Of a DNA stretch of 64,000 bases, positions 57,125 through 64,000 are shown one piece after another. The stretch's first letter is position 1, and every line of letters begins with the position of its first letter. Location: positions 310,001 through 374,000 of the forward strand of contig NZ_JPYO01000041.1 in the NCBI RefSeq assembly GCF_000757485.1. Reading direction: 5' to 3'. A model generated the notes under the pieces. The model made no database searches. It was not told the DNA's origin and saw nothing but the letters and a program-made list of their open reading frames with translations. Source of the DNA: Achromobacter sp. RTa. Lineage in GTDB: Bacteria > Pseudomonadota > Gammaproteobacteria > Burkholderiales > Burkholderiaceae_B. A program made the translations under genes and the position numbers.

Positions 57125-58131
57125 GGCTGGGCGCGCACGATGCGCCAGGTGTGGTCGGTGTCGGCGCGCTCCAGCTTCAGGCCCAGGGCTGCGGCCTGCT
57201 GGATGAGCGCGGGGGTTTCGGCGACGCGCTGGGACTGTTCGCCGGCATCGGCCAGTTGCAGCGTGAGCGCCTGATCGGCATAGGTCAGGCGGGCAACCTT
57301 GTCGGCGGCGAAGGGCAGCGTCTGCGCCACGGCCCTGGCCAGCGGCAGGAAGTCGGCCGCGCTCGCTGAGCCCCGGCTGGCTTGCAGCGCCTCCAGGCCC
57401 TGCTGGGCCTGGCGCGCGGGGTCGAGCACGACGGGCAGGTCGGGAAATGCGGCAAGCACCTGGCGGCGCATGCCGTCCCGCAGCGCATCCGCCTCGGACT
57501 GCAGCTGGGAAGCGTAGAGGTTCAGCCCGCCTATCCATACGGCCGCCGCCGCCGCGCCCCAGCGCCAGGCAGGGCGCCAGCGCGAAGCGCGCGCCGGCGC
57601 CAGCTGGGGCATGGCCAGCGACCAGGAGGGAGAGGGCGCGAGCCAGCGCGGATCGGCCGGATCGCGTAAGGGCGCCGCCGTGTCCAGGCCCAGGGTTTGC
57701 GGCGCGATGAGGGCGTGGGCGCGCAGGCCCTGCGCATTCAACAGGCCCCACGCGCGCCGCACCGGTTCGCGCGCCGCCCAGGCCAGCGGCACGGAGCCGT
57801 CGGCGGCGCGGGGGCCGTGGCCGATCGCCAGCGCGTCCAGGTCGCTAAGCACCAGCGGTTCCAGCGCGCCCTGGACGGCGGCGGCATAGCGGGCGCGGGC
57901 GACGGCGGGGATCTGCACAGTGGTGGCGATCACGTCCTCCGGATGCAGCACGGCTTCGCAGGAGGCCTGCGGGTATGCGTGGCCCAGGGCGCGCAGCGCG
58001 AGTTCGCCCTGCCGCGCGCAACGGCCCCGCCGGTCGAACCAGGCGTAGGGCAGGGGGGAATCCTCGCCGAATTCGGCGAGGGCAGGCAGCGCGATGCGCA
58101 AAGTGTTCTTCAAGGGTTTTCTCTTGTCCAT
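57121..58131 (-). CDS. gspL: Type II secretion protein GspL
   Basis: This encodes 336 residues. An actin-like cytoplasmic domain of about 185 residues (YAWFDRRGRCARQGELAL, ASCEAVLHPEDVIATTVQIP) is followed by a single span at about 189-207 and a periplasmic ferredoxin-like domain. It recruits GspE to the membrane. It is somewhat shorter than the typical 380-400 residues. It overlaps gspK by 22 bases and gspM by 4. Confidence 0.9.
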   Translation of the reverse strand: MDKRKPLKNTLRIALPALAEFGEDSPLPYAWFDRRGRCARQGELALRALGHAYPQASCEAVLHPEDVIATTVQIPAVARARYAAAVQGALEPLVLSDLDALAIGHGPRAADGSVPLAWAAREPVRRAWGLLNAQGLRAHALIAPQTLGLDTAAPLRDPADPRWLAPSPSWSLAMPQLAPARASRWRPAWRWGAAAAAVWIGGLNLYASQLQSEADALRDGMRRQVLAAFPDLPVVLDPARQAQQGLEALQASRGSASAADFLPLARAVAQTLPFAADKVARLTYADQALTLQLADAGEQSQRVAETPALIQQAAALGLKLERADTDHTWRIVRAQP

Positions 58132-59060
58132 AGCGTCTCGGGCGCGGCTGGCGGGGAGCTGCGCATCAGCGCGTGCATGGATATCCGCGCGCGTTCGTAG
58201 GTGACGGTGCCGGTGGCGAGGAACCAGCCGCTGTTGGTGGCGACGGCGGGCGCGGCGCCCTTGACGCCGGTGCCGGCCAGGCGGTTGGCGAAGTCGCCCG
58301 CGTTGTTGAACCAGTTGCCGCGATCGCGCTCGCCCGTCATGGCCTGGGCCTGGCTGAGCGACATTCCCGGAACCAGGGCGGCGATGACTTCGGGAGGGGC
58401 TGTGTTGACGTTGACCGGCGTGGCCTCGGGCAGCACCGTCATCGTGCGGCGCAGTTCGTTGCGCGCGGGCGGGTCCAGCGCCAGCAGGGCGGCGATCTCG
58501 TCCACGCCCCGGGGAAGCGGCGCGCGGGCGCCAAGGGCGGCGCCGGGCCGCTCCTGCGGCGTGGACGCCGCGTCGGAGGCCGGCGCGGGCGGTTGCGCGG
58601 CCGCGACGATGTCGATGATTTGCGCGGCCAGCGCGTCGGGCAACTGCTGCAGGTTCAACAGGCGGCGCAGCACCTGCTCCTGCCCGGGCTGCGGCACGCC
58701 GTTGCTGGCCAGGTTGTAGAGGTTGTACTTGCCTTGCTCGTCCTGGACCCTCCCCGAGAACACGGCGACCCGGTCGTCGCCGGGCCGTTCGATGCGTGTG
58801 TCGAGGATGGGGGTGGCCCAGATCTGGTCGCCGCGCGTGATGGGCTCGCGCCGGCCGTGGTCCCGCAGCACCAGCCGCGCCCAGTCGATCCCGCCCGCCA
58901 GCATCGCGCGCGCCTGCACCCGCGCCAGTTCATTTTCCACGCGCCGGGTGCTGGCGGTCTGGCGTTGGAAGAGGCTGGTGGTCAGCGCCGCGACGATGGC
59001 GACGATGATGAGGGCGCTGATGACGGCCGCGCCGCGTTCGCGCTTGCTGGCGGTCCTCAC
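58110..59060 (-). CDS. gspK: Type II secretion minor pseudopilin GspK
   Basis: This encodes 316 residues from a GTG that overlaps the gspJ stop (GTGA). The prepilin site is after Gly10 (KRERG-AAVISALIIVAIVAAL). The residue at +5 is not Glu, which is normal for GspK, the tip pseudopilin. The large globular domain includes DEQGKYNLYNLA and PVNVNTAPPEVIAALVPGMS, both GspK features. It caps the pseudopilus with GspI and GspJ. Confidence 0.93.
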   Translation of the reverse strand: MRTASKRERGAAVISALIIVAIVAALTTSLFQRQTASTRRVENELARVQARAMLAGGIDWARLVLRDHGRREPITRGDQIWATPILDTRIERPGDDRVAVFSGRVQDEQGKYNLYNLASNGVPQPGQEQVLRRLLNLQQLPDALAAQIIDIVAAAQPPAPASDAASTPQERPGAALGARAPLPRGVDEIAALLALDPPARNELRRTMTVLPEATPVNVNTAPPEVIAALVPGMSLSQAQAMTGERDRGNWFNNAGDFANRLAGTGVKGAAPAVATNSGWFLATGTVTYERARISMHALMRSSPPAAPETLWTRENP

Positions 59061-59662
59061 GGCAGCTCCAGGATGCGGCTGAAGCGCTGTGGCGCGGCGG
59101 CGGCGCCGCGCTCTAGCGTGATCTCCATTCCGGTGGGAAAGGCTGCAAGGCTGGCATCCGCGTCGACCCAGCCGCTGCCCGGCATCCAGACGCGCAGCTT
59201 CAGGGTACGCACCCCGGGCAGCAGCAGGATGCCGCCGTCCGGGGCGGGCAAGGGGCTGCGCGCTCCGGACTGCCCGGCCGCGCGCCAGAGGCCGTCCTTG
59301 CGCACCTGCCAGTGCACGCGCTGCCACAGGCCGTTGCCGTCCGGATCGGGCCGCAGTACTTCCAGCGTCTGGCCGCCGGCCGCGCGGCGCAGCAGGCGCA
59401 GGCCGCTGGTATAGGCCTGGACGTCCTGGCCGCCCGCCTCGAAGGCCGGTCCGGTGTAGGAAAGCTCCACGTCGCGCGCGATCTGGCCCAGCGCGCGCAC
59501 GATGGCGTCGGTATCCTCGGCCTGCTCCTCGATGCGGTCGCGGGCGCCGGACACGCTGGCCAGGCCGCGCCAGGCCATGATGCTGACGAGCGCCATCAGC
59601 GCCAGGGCCACCAGCACCTCCATCAGCGTGAAGCCGGCTTGCGAGCGGAAGGGTGGACGCAT
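59057..59662 (-). CDS. gspJ: Type II secretion minor pseudopilin GspJ
   Basis: This encodes 201 residues. The prepilin cleavage site is Gly10-Phe11 (SQAG-FTLMEVLVALALMALVSIM) with Glu at +5. The C-terminal domain contains WQVRKDGLWRAAGQSG and LRVWMPGSGWVDAD, typical of GspJ. It starts 2 bases after the gspI stop and overlaps gspK by four bases. Confidence 0.93.
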   Translation of the reverse strand: MRPPFRSQAGFTLMEVLVALALMALVSIMAWRGLASVSGARDRIEEQAEDTDAIVRALGQIARDVELSYTGPAFEAGGQDVQAYTSGLRLLRRAAGGQTLEVLRPDPDGNGLWQRVHWQVRKDGLWRAAGQSGARSPLPAPDGGILLLPGVRTLKLRVWMPGSGWVDADASLAAFPTGMEITLERGAAAAPQRFSRILELP

Positions 59663-59664
59663 GG

Positions 59665-60066
59665 CTATCGGACACCGGACAAGAGGCCGTCCAGCTGCAG
59701 CAGGACGGCGTCGGGACGCGATGCGGACTCATCGCGGACCCGCACCGATACCTGGCGGAAACTGCGGTTCATCGAATTCGTGAACTCCAGGTCGCATCGC
59801 AGCGCCCGGCCTCCCTGTTCGCAGGGCACGGTCCGCGTGCCCGCGCGCGGCAGGACCTGTTCCAGGCGCAACTGGGCCAGCGCGTTCTGTGCAGCCAGCA
59901 ACGCCAGCGTCTTGTCCTGCAGTGTGCGGCTGTTGGCCGCCATGACGCCGGTCGCGCGCAACGCCGCGCCCATCGCGACGGCGATGATGGCCAGGGCCAC
60001 CAGCACTTCGATGAGCGTGAAGCCGCGTTCGCGGCCGGGCGGGCGGGGCGTTTCAGTGGATGTCAT
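59665..60066 (-). CDS. gspI: Type II secretion minor pseudopilin GspI
   Basis: This encodes 133 residues from the ATG at 60066. A GTG at 60084 is an in-frame alternative. Prepilin site Gly15-Phe16 (GRERG-FTLIEVLVALAIIAVAMGAAL), followed by the GspI region LAAQNALAQLRLE. It nucleates the tip complex with GspJ and GspK. It overlaps the gspH end by 14 bases. Confidence 0.92.
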   Translation of the reverse strand: MTSTETPRPPGRERGFTLIEVLVALAIIAVAMGAALRATGVMAANSRTLQDKTLALLAAQNALAQLRLEQVLPRAGTRTVPCEQGGRALRCDLEFTNSMNRSFRQVSVRVRDESASRPDAVLLQLDGLLSGVR

Positions 60067-60541
60067 AGCGTCCCGCGGCGTCACGCTGGAGAATGACGCG
60101 GGCGTCTCCGGCGCGCAGGGTCAGCGTGATGGGCGCGGCCACCCATTCCGTGTTGAAGACCAGGGGACGGTCCGGATCCAGGCGCAGCTCCACCGCGCCG
60201 GCCGACCAGGCTTGCGGACGCAGCACGTCGTCCCGTTCCATCCTGTCCACGGGCAGGGGCGCGTCTTCCTCGGCGCTGGCGCCCGGCAAGCGGCCCCGGC
60301 GCTCGAACGACCAGCCCTGCCCGCTGGGCAACCAACGGATCGGGCGGCCGTCGCTGCGTGCCTCGCTCTGCGCCACGGTGAAGGCGTCGGCCAGGCGCTG
60401 CGCGTCGCCGCGCAGGCGGTTTTCGCCCCGGCCGACGGAAAGGCTAACCATGCTGGCCGCGATGGCGACGATCACCAGCACGACCAGGACTTCGACCAGA
60501 GTGAAGCCGCGCTCAGAGTTCCCAGGAGCCGATGTCGGCAT
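60053..60541 (-). CDS. gspH: Type II secretion minor pseudopilin GspH
   Basis: This encodes 162 residues from the ATG at 60541. The frame extends to 60589 without need. Prepilin site Gly12-Phe13 (NSERG-FTLVEVLVVLVIVAIAASMV), then LADAFTVAQSEARSDGRPIRW, typical of GspH. The start lies inside the 3' end of gspG (29-base overlap), so the two are tightly coupled. Confidence 0.92.
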   Translation of the reverse strand: MPTSAPGNSERGFTLVEVLVVLVIVAIAASMVSLSVGRGENRLRGDAQRLADAFTVAQSEARSDGRPIRWLPSGQGWSFERRGRLPGASAEEDAPLPVDRMERDDVLRPQAWSAGAVELRLDPDRPLVFNTEWVAAPITLTLRAGDARVILQRDAAGRYDIH

Positions 60542-60941
60542 CGCCGTTCTCTCCGCCGGGCTTGTTGTCGGCGCCGAACGAGAACACATCGATGTCGCCT
60601 TTGACGCCAGGGCTCAGGTATTGGTAGGGATGGCCCCAGGGATCGTTGGGCAGCTTGTCGAGATAGCCGCGCCAGTTGGCTACGCCCTGCGGCTTTTCCA
60701 CCAGCGCGCGCAGGCCCTGGGCGGTAGTGGGGTAGCGGCCGTTGTCCAGGCGATAGAGCTTGAGCGCCTGCATGACGCCCGCGATGTCCTGCCGCGCCGC
60801 GACCTGGCGCGCCTGGTCGGGACGATCCAGCACGCGGGGGACGATCAGCGCCGCAAGAATCCCCATGATCACGATCACCACCATGATCTCGATGAGGGTG
60901 AAACCTTGCTGGCGGGCAAGCCCGCGCGGTAACTGACGCAC
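60513..60941 (-). CDS. gspG: Type II secretion major pseudopilin GspG
   Basis: This encodes 142 residues from a GTG with GGAG seven bases upstream. Prepilin site Gly13-Phe14 (ARQQG-FTLIEIMVVIVIMGILAALI), Glu at +5, then YRLDNGRYPTTAQGLRALVEKP, PNDPWGHPYQYLSPG and a terminal DIGSWEL, all characteristic of the major pseudopilin including the calcium-site region near GGENGDADIGSW. It polymerises into the piston-like pseudopilus. The peptidase that would process it is not in this window. Confidence 0.96.
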   Translation of the reverse strand: MRQLPRGLARQQGFTLIEIMVVIVIMGILAALIVPRVLDRPDQARQVAARQDIAGVMQALKLYRLDNGRYPTTAQGLRALVEKPQGVANWRGYLDKLPNDPWGHPYQYLSPGVKGDIDVFSFGADNKPGGENGDADIGSWEL

Positions 60942-61025
60942 TTTGCAACTCCGGTCTTCAGTAGAAGCCGAGGATTGTGGTCATGAAATATGACAGCAAT
61001 ATTGGCGTCGGGGTTTTGCTTCGAC

Positions 61026-61472
61026 TCAGCCCGCGCGCGCGATGCCGGCGGGCGCGGGCTGGGCGGCGGGCGCGGCCAGCCGGCTGCCGCGCCCGGCCTG
61101 TTCGACGGTCACCGCGTCCGCGGCGATCTCGCGCAACACGATGCCGGGCGCCACTTCGTTGCCGACGCGCCAGGCCAGGGGCGGGCCGCCGTCGATGCTG
61201 AGGACGGCGGCGCCGTCGGGGCCGGCGGCGATCACGCCCAGCACGGTGATCTGCGTGCGCATCGCTTCGTCCTTGCCGAACCAGACCGCCACGGGCCCGT
61301 TGTCGACCGCGCGAGGTGCTGTCGCGGCGGACACCGCCGGCGGCAGCGGGCCGGGCCGCGGCGCCAGCAGGATCGACCCCCACACCCCCACGCCGGCGGC
61401 CAATGCAAGTATGGCGATGACACGAAACGCCGCGGGCGCGGCGGGCAGGGCGGAGCGCAGGGAGAGGGACAT
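61026..61472 (-). CDS. gspC: Short type II secretion protein GspC (no PDZ domain)
   Basis: This encodes 148 residues: one span at about 16-36 (RVIAILALAAGVGVWGSILLA), a proline-rich stretch, and a homology-region-type beta domain (VLGVIAAGPDGAAVLSIDGG, WRVGNEVAPGIVLREI). It ends in an Ala/Pro-rich tail where a PDZ or coiled-coil domain would normally begin. Typical GspC is about 270-300 residues, so this is a minimal form that could still bind the GspD N0 domain. It is first in the minus-strand gsp operon, 84 bases ahead of gspG. The frame continues upstream through the palindromic repeats, but the ATG at 61472 is the likely start. Confidence 0.85.
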   Translation of the reverse strand: MSLSLRSALPAAPAAFRVIAILALAAGVGVWGSILLAPRPGPLPPAVSAATAPRAVDNGPVAVWFGKDEAMRTQITVLGVIAAGPDGAAVLSIDGGPPLAWRVGNEVAPGIVLREIAADAVTVEQAGRGSRLAAPAAQPAPAGIARAG

Positions 61473-61542
61473 GGGGTACGGAACGGCTGGGGTCGAGGCG
61501 GGGACTATAGCGGGGGTGTGTGACAGGATGGTGAGCGTTGAT

Positions 61543-61720
61543 GGTGTGGTGTCAGACACCCTTTGACGGGCGTCGTGCAGGGGCGGGCGGCGCACCAGGG
61601 TGTCAGACACCTGGCGGAGCATGCGGCGGGTGGTGTGGTGTCAGACACCCTTTGACGGGCATCGTGCAGGGGTGGGCGGCGCACCAGGGTGTCGGACACC
61701 TGACAGAGCATGCGGCGGCC
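61543..61720. repeat. 89-bp tandem duplication upstream of gspC
   Basis: Unit 1 (61543-61631) and unit 2 (61632-61720) align almost base for base. Each begins GGTGTGGTGTCAGACACC, includes CTTTGACGGGC-TCGTGCAG and GGGCGGCGCACCAGG, then a second palindrome. Only a handful of substitutions separate them. Confidence 0.9.
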
Positions 61721-61788
61721 AGAAAGTGTCAGACACCCCTACGCATTGCCCTTTCATTCCACTCCAACGCCCCCCGGGTGTCTGACAC
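61549..61788. repeat. Cluster of six GTGTCNGACAC palindromes between gspC and the lipoprotein gene
   Basis: Copies at 61549-61559, 61600-61610, 61638-61648, 61689-61699 (centre G), 61726-61736 and 61778-61788 (centre T). They are the same element as after glnB and in the bkdB linker. All copies read V-S-D-T in one frame on either strand because the element is a palindrome. Confidence 0.9.
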
Positions 61789-61835
61789 TCAGACACTACC
61801 AGGACACAAAAAGATTCCTGATCCGTCGATCAGGC

Positions 61836-61924
61836 TTTCTCTTCTTCGCTTCACGGGCCTTTCACTTTTGGCGGCCACTATGTGCGCCAACGCAAAACCC
61901 TGTTCATGAAGCGAGAAGAGAAGC
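61836..61924 (+). promoter_or_regulatory. Long-range inverted repeat masking the ribosome site of the lipoprotein gene
   Basis: TTCTCTTC-T-TCGCTTCA (61837-61853) pairs with TGAAGCGA-GAAGAGAA (61907-61922) as two 8-bp helices with one bulged T. The 3' strand includes the purine-rich ribosome site directly before the ATG at 61925. The 53-base loop contains a further GGCG/CGCC hairpin. Confidence 0.5.
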
Positions 61925-63937
61925 ATGCAAGCATTGGATTGGAGAAAATGGTGTGCCACGTTGCTGGCGACCAGCGTATTGGCTGGCTGCGGCGGCAGCG
62001 ACGACGATGACGACGAAGCCACGGCGCCGCCGCCGACGCAGCCTCCGGTGACCCAGCCGGATCAGCCCCGCGCCGACAAGGTGCTGTTCATCGGCGTCGA
62101 TGGCCTGACCTATGACGCGATGCGTCGCGGCGTGGCCGACAAGTCTCTTGCCAATATCGGCCAGCTGACCGCCACGCGCGCCTGGACCGGTGGCGTGACC
62201 GGCGCCGTGACGCAACAGCCCACGCTGCCCGCGCCCGGTTGGGCGACGCTGTTGACGGGCCAATGGGCCGATCAGCACGGCGTGCGCTTCAGCGTGCAAG
62301 GCGAAGTCATGAAGACGCCCACGCTGTTCCAGCGCGTCAAGTCGGCGCTGCCCGAGGCGCGGACCGCAGCCGCCTTCAATTCAACCATGCTGGCCGGGCT
62401 GGTCAGCGGCGACCGCGACGCGGGTTATCTGCAGGCGCTGACCGATTGCGCGGGCGTCGACGATTGCGTGGCCACGCAGGCGCGCGACCGCATCACGGAA
62501 GGCTATGACGTGGTGGTGGCGCAGTTCGGCGCGCCCGAGCGCGTCGCATCGGAATCGGGCTTCGGCGGCGCATATGACGAGGCCATCCGCCACGCGGACG
62601 CCGCGATCGGCACGCTGGCCCAGCAGATCGCCGACCGCAAGGCGGATCATCCGGGCGAGAACTGGCTGGTCGTCGTGGCGTCCAGCCATGGCCTGGGCAA
62701 GACCGGCGCCAGCGACGGCCGGCCTTTCTCTTCCAACAAGACGATCCTGCTGGCCGCGAACCAGCCGGCGCTTCTGGGCGGCAGCGCCGACGACGCCTCG
62801 TTCGACGGACTGTGGGACAACAATTGGTATGCGCTGCCCAGCGCGGCGGACGTGACGCCGACCCTGCTGGAGCATCTGGGCGCGCTGCCGGCCCCGGCGG
62901 GCTACGACATGGCGGGCGCTTCGCTCTCCGGATCTCTGGCCCTGCGCAACGCCTCGGCGCGCACCTCCATGGACAACAAGAGCGTGACGCTGAACTGGGT
63001 GCGCGTGGGCGAGCCCGCGGGCGATATCGCGATCAGCCGCGACGGAGTGGAGATCGCGCGCGTGCCGGGCACGGCGGCCGAATACGTCGACAAGAACCTG
63101 TCGTTCGACACCGAAGGCCTGCACACGCTGAACTACAGCCTGTCCGTGGGCAGCGCCGTGAGCGCGGTGCGCGCCACGGTCATCTATACCAAGCCCCTGC
63201 CTCTGCTGGCCTCGCTGCGCACCGGCCTGACGATGCTGTTCCCCTTCGAGGGCAACGTCACGGACGTGGCCGCGGGCGGCGGCGCCATCACGCCGTACGA
63301 CGGCGTCCAGGCGCCGGCCTACGCCGACACGGGCGTATTCGGCAAGATGTTCAAGAACGACCGCAGCGCGGATCCCATCGGCGCCTTCAAGCTGGACTAT
63401 CCGGCGGGCATGCTCGACGCGGCATCGGCCTTCACCATCGGCTTCTGGTACCAGTCCGACGGCACGGCCAACGATCGCTCCATCGTGGGCAACAAGGATT
63501 ACAACTCCGGCGGCAATCCCGGCATCACCATCGCGCAGTGGGCCGGCCCGGTGCTGTATTTCAACCTGGCGGGCGGCGGCGCGCGGGTCGACATCAACGG
63601 CGTGAAGTTCACGCCGAACAAGCCGGTCTACATCGCGATGACCGTCGACAAGACGGCCAAGACGATGACCGCCTGGGTCTACGACAGCGAGCTGGGCTTT
63701 TCGAGCCGCACCATCGGCACGGGCTCGGTCGATCTCAGCAAGGTGGCCGGCAATTACGGCCCGCACCTTGGCCTGAACGAGGACGGCCGCGGCACCTACG
63801 GCATCTGCTGCGCCGGCACCAAGGGCCCGTACACGATGTATTTCGACGACCTGGCCTATTGGTCGCGCGCCCTGACGGAAGACGAGGTGAAGTCCCTGGC
63901 CCTGTCCGGCAAGTCCGTTTCCGAACTGTTTCCCTGA
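61925..63937 (+). CDS. Lipoprotein with type I phosphodiesterase/alkaline-phosphatase-like and LamG-like domains
   Basis: This encodes 670 residues. The signal ends in a lipobox LAGC (Cys about residue 22), followed by an acidic run SDDDDDE and a Pro/Thr/Gln-rich spacer. From about 50 a phosphodiesterase/nucleotide-pyrophosphatase fold begins: VLFIGVDGLTYDAM (metal Asp), the nucleophile region LPAPGWATLLTGQWADQHG, and VVVASSHGLGKTG where the usual GDHGM metal motif is replaced by SSHGL. A fibronectin-like piece and then a concanavalin/LamG-like domain (about 470-670, FTIGFWYQSDGTANDRSIVGNKDY) follow. It is surface or periplasmic, and its location beside gspC makes it a candidate type II secretion substrate. 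Altered metal residues leave enzymatic activity uncertain. Confidence 0.88.
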   Translation: MQALDWRKWCATLLATSVLAGCGGSDDDDDEATAPPPTQPPVTQPDQPRADKVLFIGVDGLTYDAMRRGVADKSLANIGQLTATRAWTGGVTGAVTQQPTLPAPGWATLLTGQWADQHGVRFSVQGEVMKTPTLFQRVKSALPEARTAAAFNSTMLAGLVSGDRDAGYLQALTDCAGVDDCVATQARDRITEGYDVVVAQFGAPERVASESGFGGAYDEAIRHADAAIGTLAQQIADRKADHPGENWLVVVASSHGLGKTGASDGRPFSSNKTILLAANQPALLGGSADDASFDGLWDNNWYALPSAADVTPTLLEHLGALPAPAGYDMAGASLSGSLALRNASARTSMDNKSVTLNWVRVGEPAGDIAISRDGVEIARVPGTAAEYVDKNLSFDTEGLHTLNYSLSVGSAVSAVRATVIYTKPLPLLASLRTGLTMLFPFEGNVTDVAAGGGAITPYDGVQAPAYADTGVFGKMFKNDRSADPIGAFKLDYPAGMLDAASAFTIGFWYQSDGTANDRSIVGNKDYNSGGNPGITIAQWAGPVLYFNLAGGGARVDINGVKFTPNKPVYIAMTVDKTAKTMTAWVYDSELGFSSRTIGTGSVDLSKVAGNYGPHLGLNEDGRGTYGICCAGTKGPYTMYFDDLAYWSRALTEDEVKSLALSGKSVSELFP

Positions 63938-63957
63938 TGTTCCAAGGATAGAAAACG

Positions 63958-64000
63958 ATGAGCATGTCCATGATTTTGCGCGGTTTCCTGCGCCTGGGCG
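63958..64000 (+). CDS. Start of an unidentified gene (partial)
   Basis: An ATG at 63958, with AAGGA twelve bases upstream, opens a frame MSMSMILRGFLRLG that runs off the right edge. It lies 20 bases after the lipoprotein stop, so the two are probably cotranscribed. The first residues would suit a signal or membrane segment, but nothing more can be said. Confidence 0.5.
   Translation, partial: MSMSMILRGFLRLG

Larger units (their letters stand above)
61473..61924. other. 452-base intergenic region dominated by repeats
   Basis: No gene is present. It holds a near-identical 89-bp tandem duplication, at least six copies of GTGTCNGACAC, a CCTGATC/GATCAGG hairpin at 61817-61834, and a structured leader for the lipoprotein gene. 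The divergent promoters of gspC and the lipoprotein gene must lie here, but no clear -35/-10 pair stands out. Confidence 0.8.

Noticed and set aside
61473..61622. An N-terminal extension of GspC through the repeats
   Set aside because: The added residues are just translated palindromic repeats (VSDT) and low-complexity sequence. The ATG at 61472 gives a normal GspC start.

Overview
The window looks like a chromosomal segment of a high-GC betaproteobacterium of the Alcaligenaceae (Achromobacter/Bordetella type). The grounds are two Bug-family solute receptors, abundant LysR/GntR/MarR/TetR-controlled catabolic genes, a nadE-glnB pair, a bkd branched-chain dehydrogenase operon and a type II secretion locus. 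No database search was possible, so the genus is an inference. No insertion sequence, phage gene or CRISPR array is visible.

Layout. 1-2.5 kb: small unrecognised genes beside a tRNA-Ala(CGC). 2.7-4.3 kb: xthA and two tiny ORFs. 4.3-8.4 kb: an SDR and a GntR/FCD regulator divergent from an aldehyde dehydrogenase, with a repeated TTGTCA-N7-TGACA motif between them, then a riboflavin-synthase-like gene. 8.4-12.3 kb: an MlrC-like peptidase and MFS transporter divergent from a LysR gene. 12.4-16.6 kb: speG, a heavy-metal P-type ATPase divergent from its MerR regulator, and a nitroreductase. 16.8-25.2 kb: a MarR gene divergent from an eight-gene transport and catabolic operon (PotD/A/B/C-like ABC transporter, polysaccharide-deacetylase fold hydrolase, two SDRs, amidase). 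25.2-31.6 kb: a Bug receptor, a CoA-transferase, an unrecognised protein and an acyl-CoA-dehydrogenase-like/TetR fusion, divergent from an acyl-CoA dehydrogenase, with a duplicated operator between them. 31.9-36.9 kb: the bkd operon (E1 alpha, E1 beta, E2, E3). 37-40.2 kb: LysR divergent from an amidase-Bug pair. 40.2-44.6 kb: an exported PEP-utilising-type protein, and an MFS transporter with a LysR regulator. 44.7-50.1 kb: argH, a YbdG-like MscS channel, glutamine-dependent NAD synthase and PII. 50.3-61.5 kb: type II secretion genes gspF (-), gspDE (+) and gspCGHIJKLMN (-). 61.9-64 kb: a phosphodiesterase/LamG lipoprotein and the start of one more gene.

The most notable non-standard signals are: a short palindrome GTGTCNGACAC, clustered after glnB and upstream of gspC and also inside the coding sequence of the E2 linker; a secretin GspD ending in a SPOR-like domain together with a very short GspC; the fusion of a degenerate acyl-CoA-dehydrogenase-like region to a TetR regulator; an exported protein with glucan-water-dikinase-like domain order; and several perfect dyads in divergent promoters that look like operators of the adjacent regulators.
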